From positions 1 through 55,491 of the forward strand of contig CANASP010000015.1 in assembly GCA_947364365.1 (NCBI GenBank): DNA of 55,491 bases, given 5' to 3'. Position numbers and translations under genes: made by a program. Position 1 is the first letter of the stretch, and each line of letters starts with the position of its first letter. This DNA comes from an uncultured Alistipes sp. (GTDB lineage Bacteria > Bacteroidota > Bacteroidia > Bacteroidales > Rikenellaceae). Below are positions 55,414 through 55,491 of the stretch, piece by piece. Under the pieces are notes generated by a model. The model was given only the letters and a program-made list of their open reading frames with translations, had not been told where the DNA came from and searched no databases.

Positions 55414-55491
55414 GTCGTGGACCCTTTCCGGGACGTCGGCGCGCACGGAGGATGGCAAAGGCGAGGCAGGGACACACCGAATCCGGGCCGA

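Overview
The window (about 63% G+C) comes from the chromosome of a Bacteroidota bacterium. Evidence is a SusC/SusD polysaccharide-utilization locus, promoters of the TTTG-N19-21-TAnnTTTG type rather than E. coli-type boxes, few Shine-Dalgarno sequences, and a tmRNA tag ending in YALAA. High G+C plus a dense set of host-glycan hydrolases points to Alistipes/Rikenellaceae; the genus is an inference.

Layout, left to right. (1) 1-3710: tRNA-Lys, a GH29 alpha-L-fucosidase and, from a mirrored divergent promoter, a carboxynorspermidine dehydrogenase-like gene. (2) 3711-9152: a surface-polysaccharide cassette with a long leader, a short UpxY/NusG-like gene, a WecA-type initiating transferase and the complete dTDP-L-rhamnose set in the order rfbA-C-D-B. 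(3) 9299-12034: YbaK deacylase, HAD phosphatase, SDR oxidoreductase, a DUF486 membrane protein and a methyltransferase remnant. (4) 12057-33838: a large PUL of five transcription units: DUF4432 protein plus putative hydrolase; an AraC regulator; susC-susD-DUF3823-two DUF6259-like paralogues-GH99; GH92; and two unassigned hydrolase-like genes. GH92 with GH99 suggests alpha-mannan or mannose-rich N-glycan. Three intergenic regions of this locus carry the same operator, TACTATTTTAA-N21-TTAA. Its susC is out of frame at a C9 tract. (5) 33954-43639: a seven-gene leftward operon (Na+/solute symporter, amidase/golvesin protein, GH78 rhamnosidase, YqeY, two-lobed aspartic protease with PDZ, BASS transporter). 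(6) 43781-49061: outer-membrane protein, phosphoesterase, GH110 alpha-galactosidase, polyferredoxin and a divergent OxyR. (7) 49123-49859: tmRNA with a duplicated downstream module. (8) 49984-55413: soluble hybrid histidine kinase, then ftsE, gyrB and udk.

How it fits together: GH29, GH110, GH92/GH99 and GH78 are outward-facing glycan-degrading functions fed by SusCD, SSS and BASS transporters, while the rhamnose cassette builds the cell's own surface glycan. The most notable non-coding features are the shared PUL operator, the homopolymer C tracts in susC and upstream of the polysaccharide cassette, and a hairpin-forming 30-bp repeat found three times, each time beyond the terminator of a stable-RNA gene or of its remnant. 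The last 78 bases (55414-55491) and positions 1-57 hold no gene I can support.
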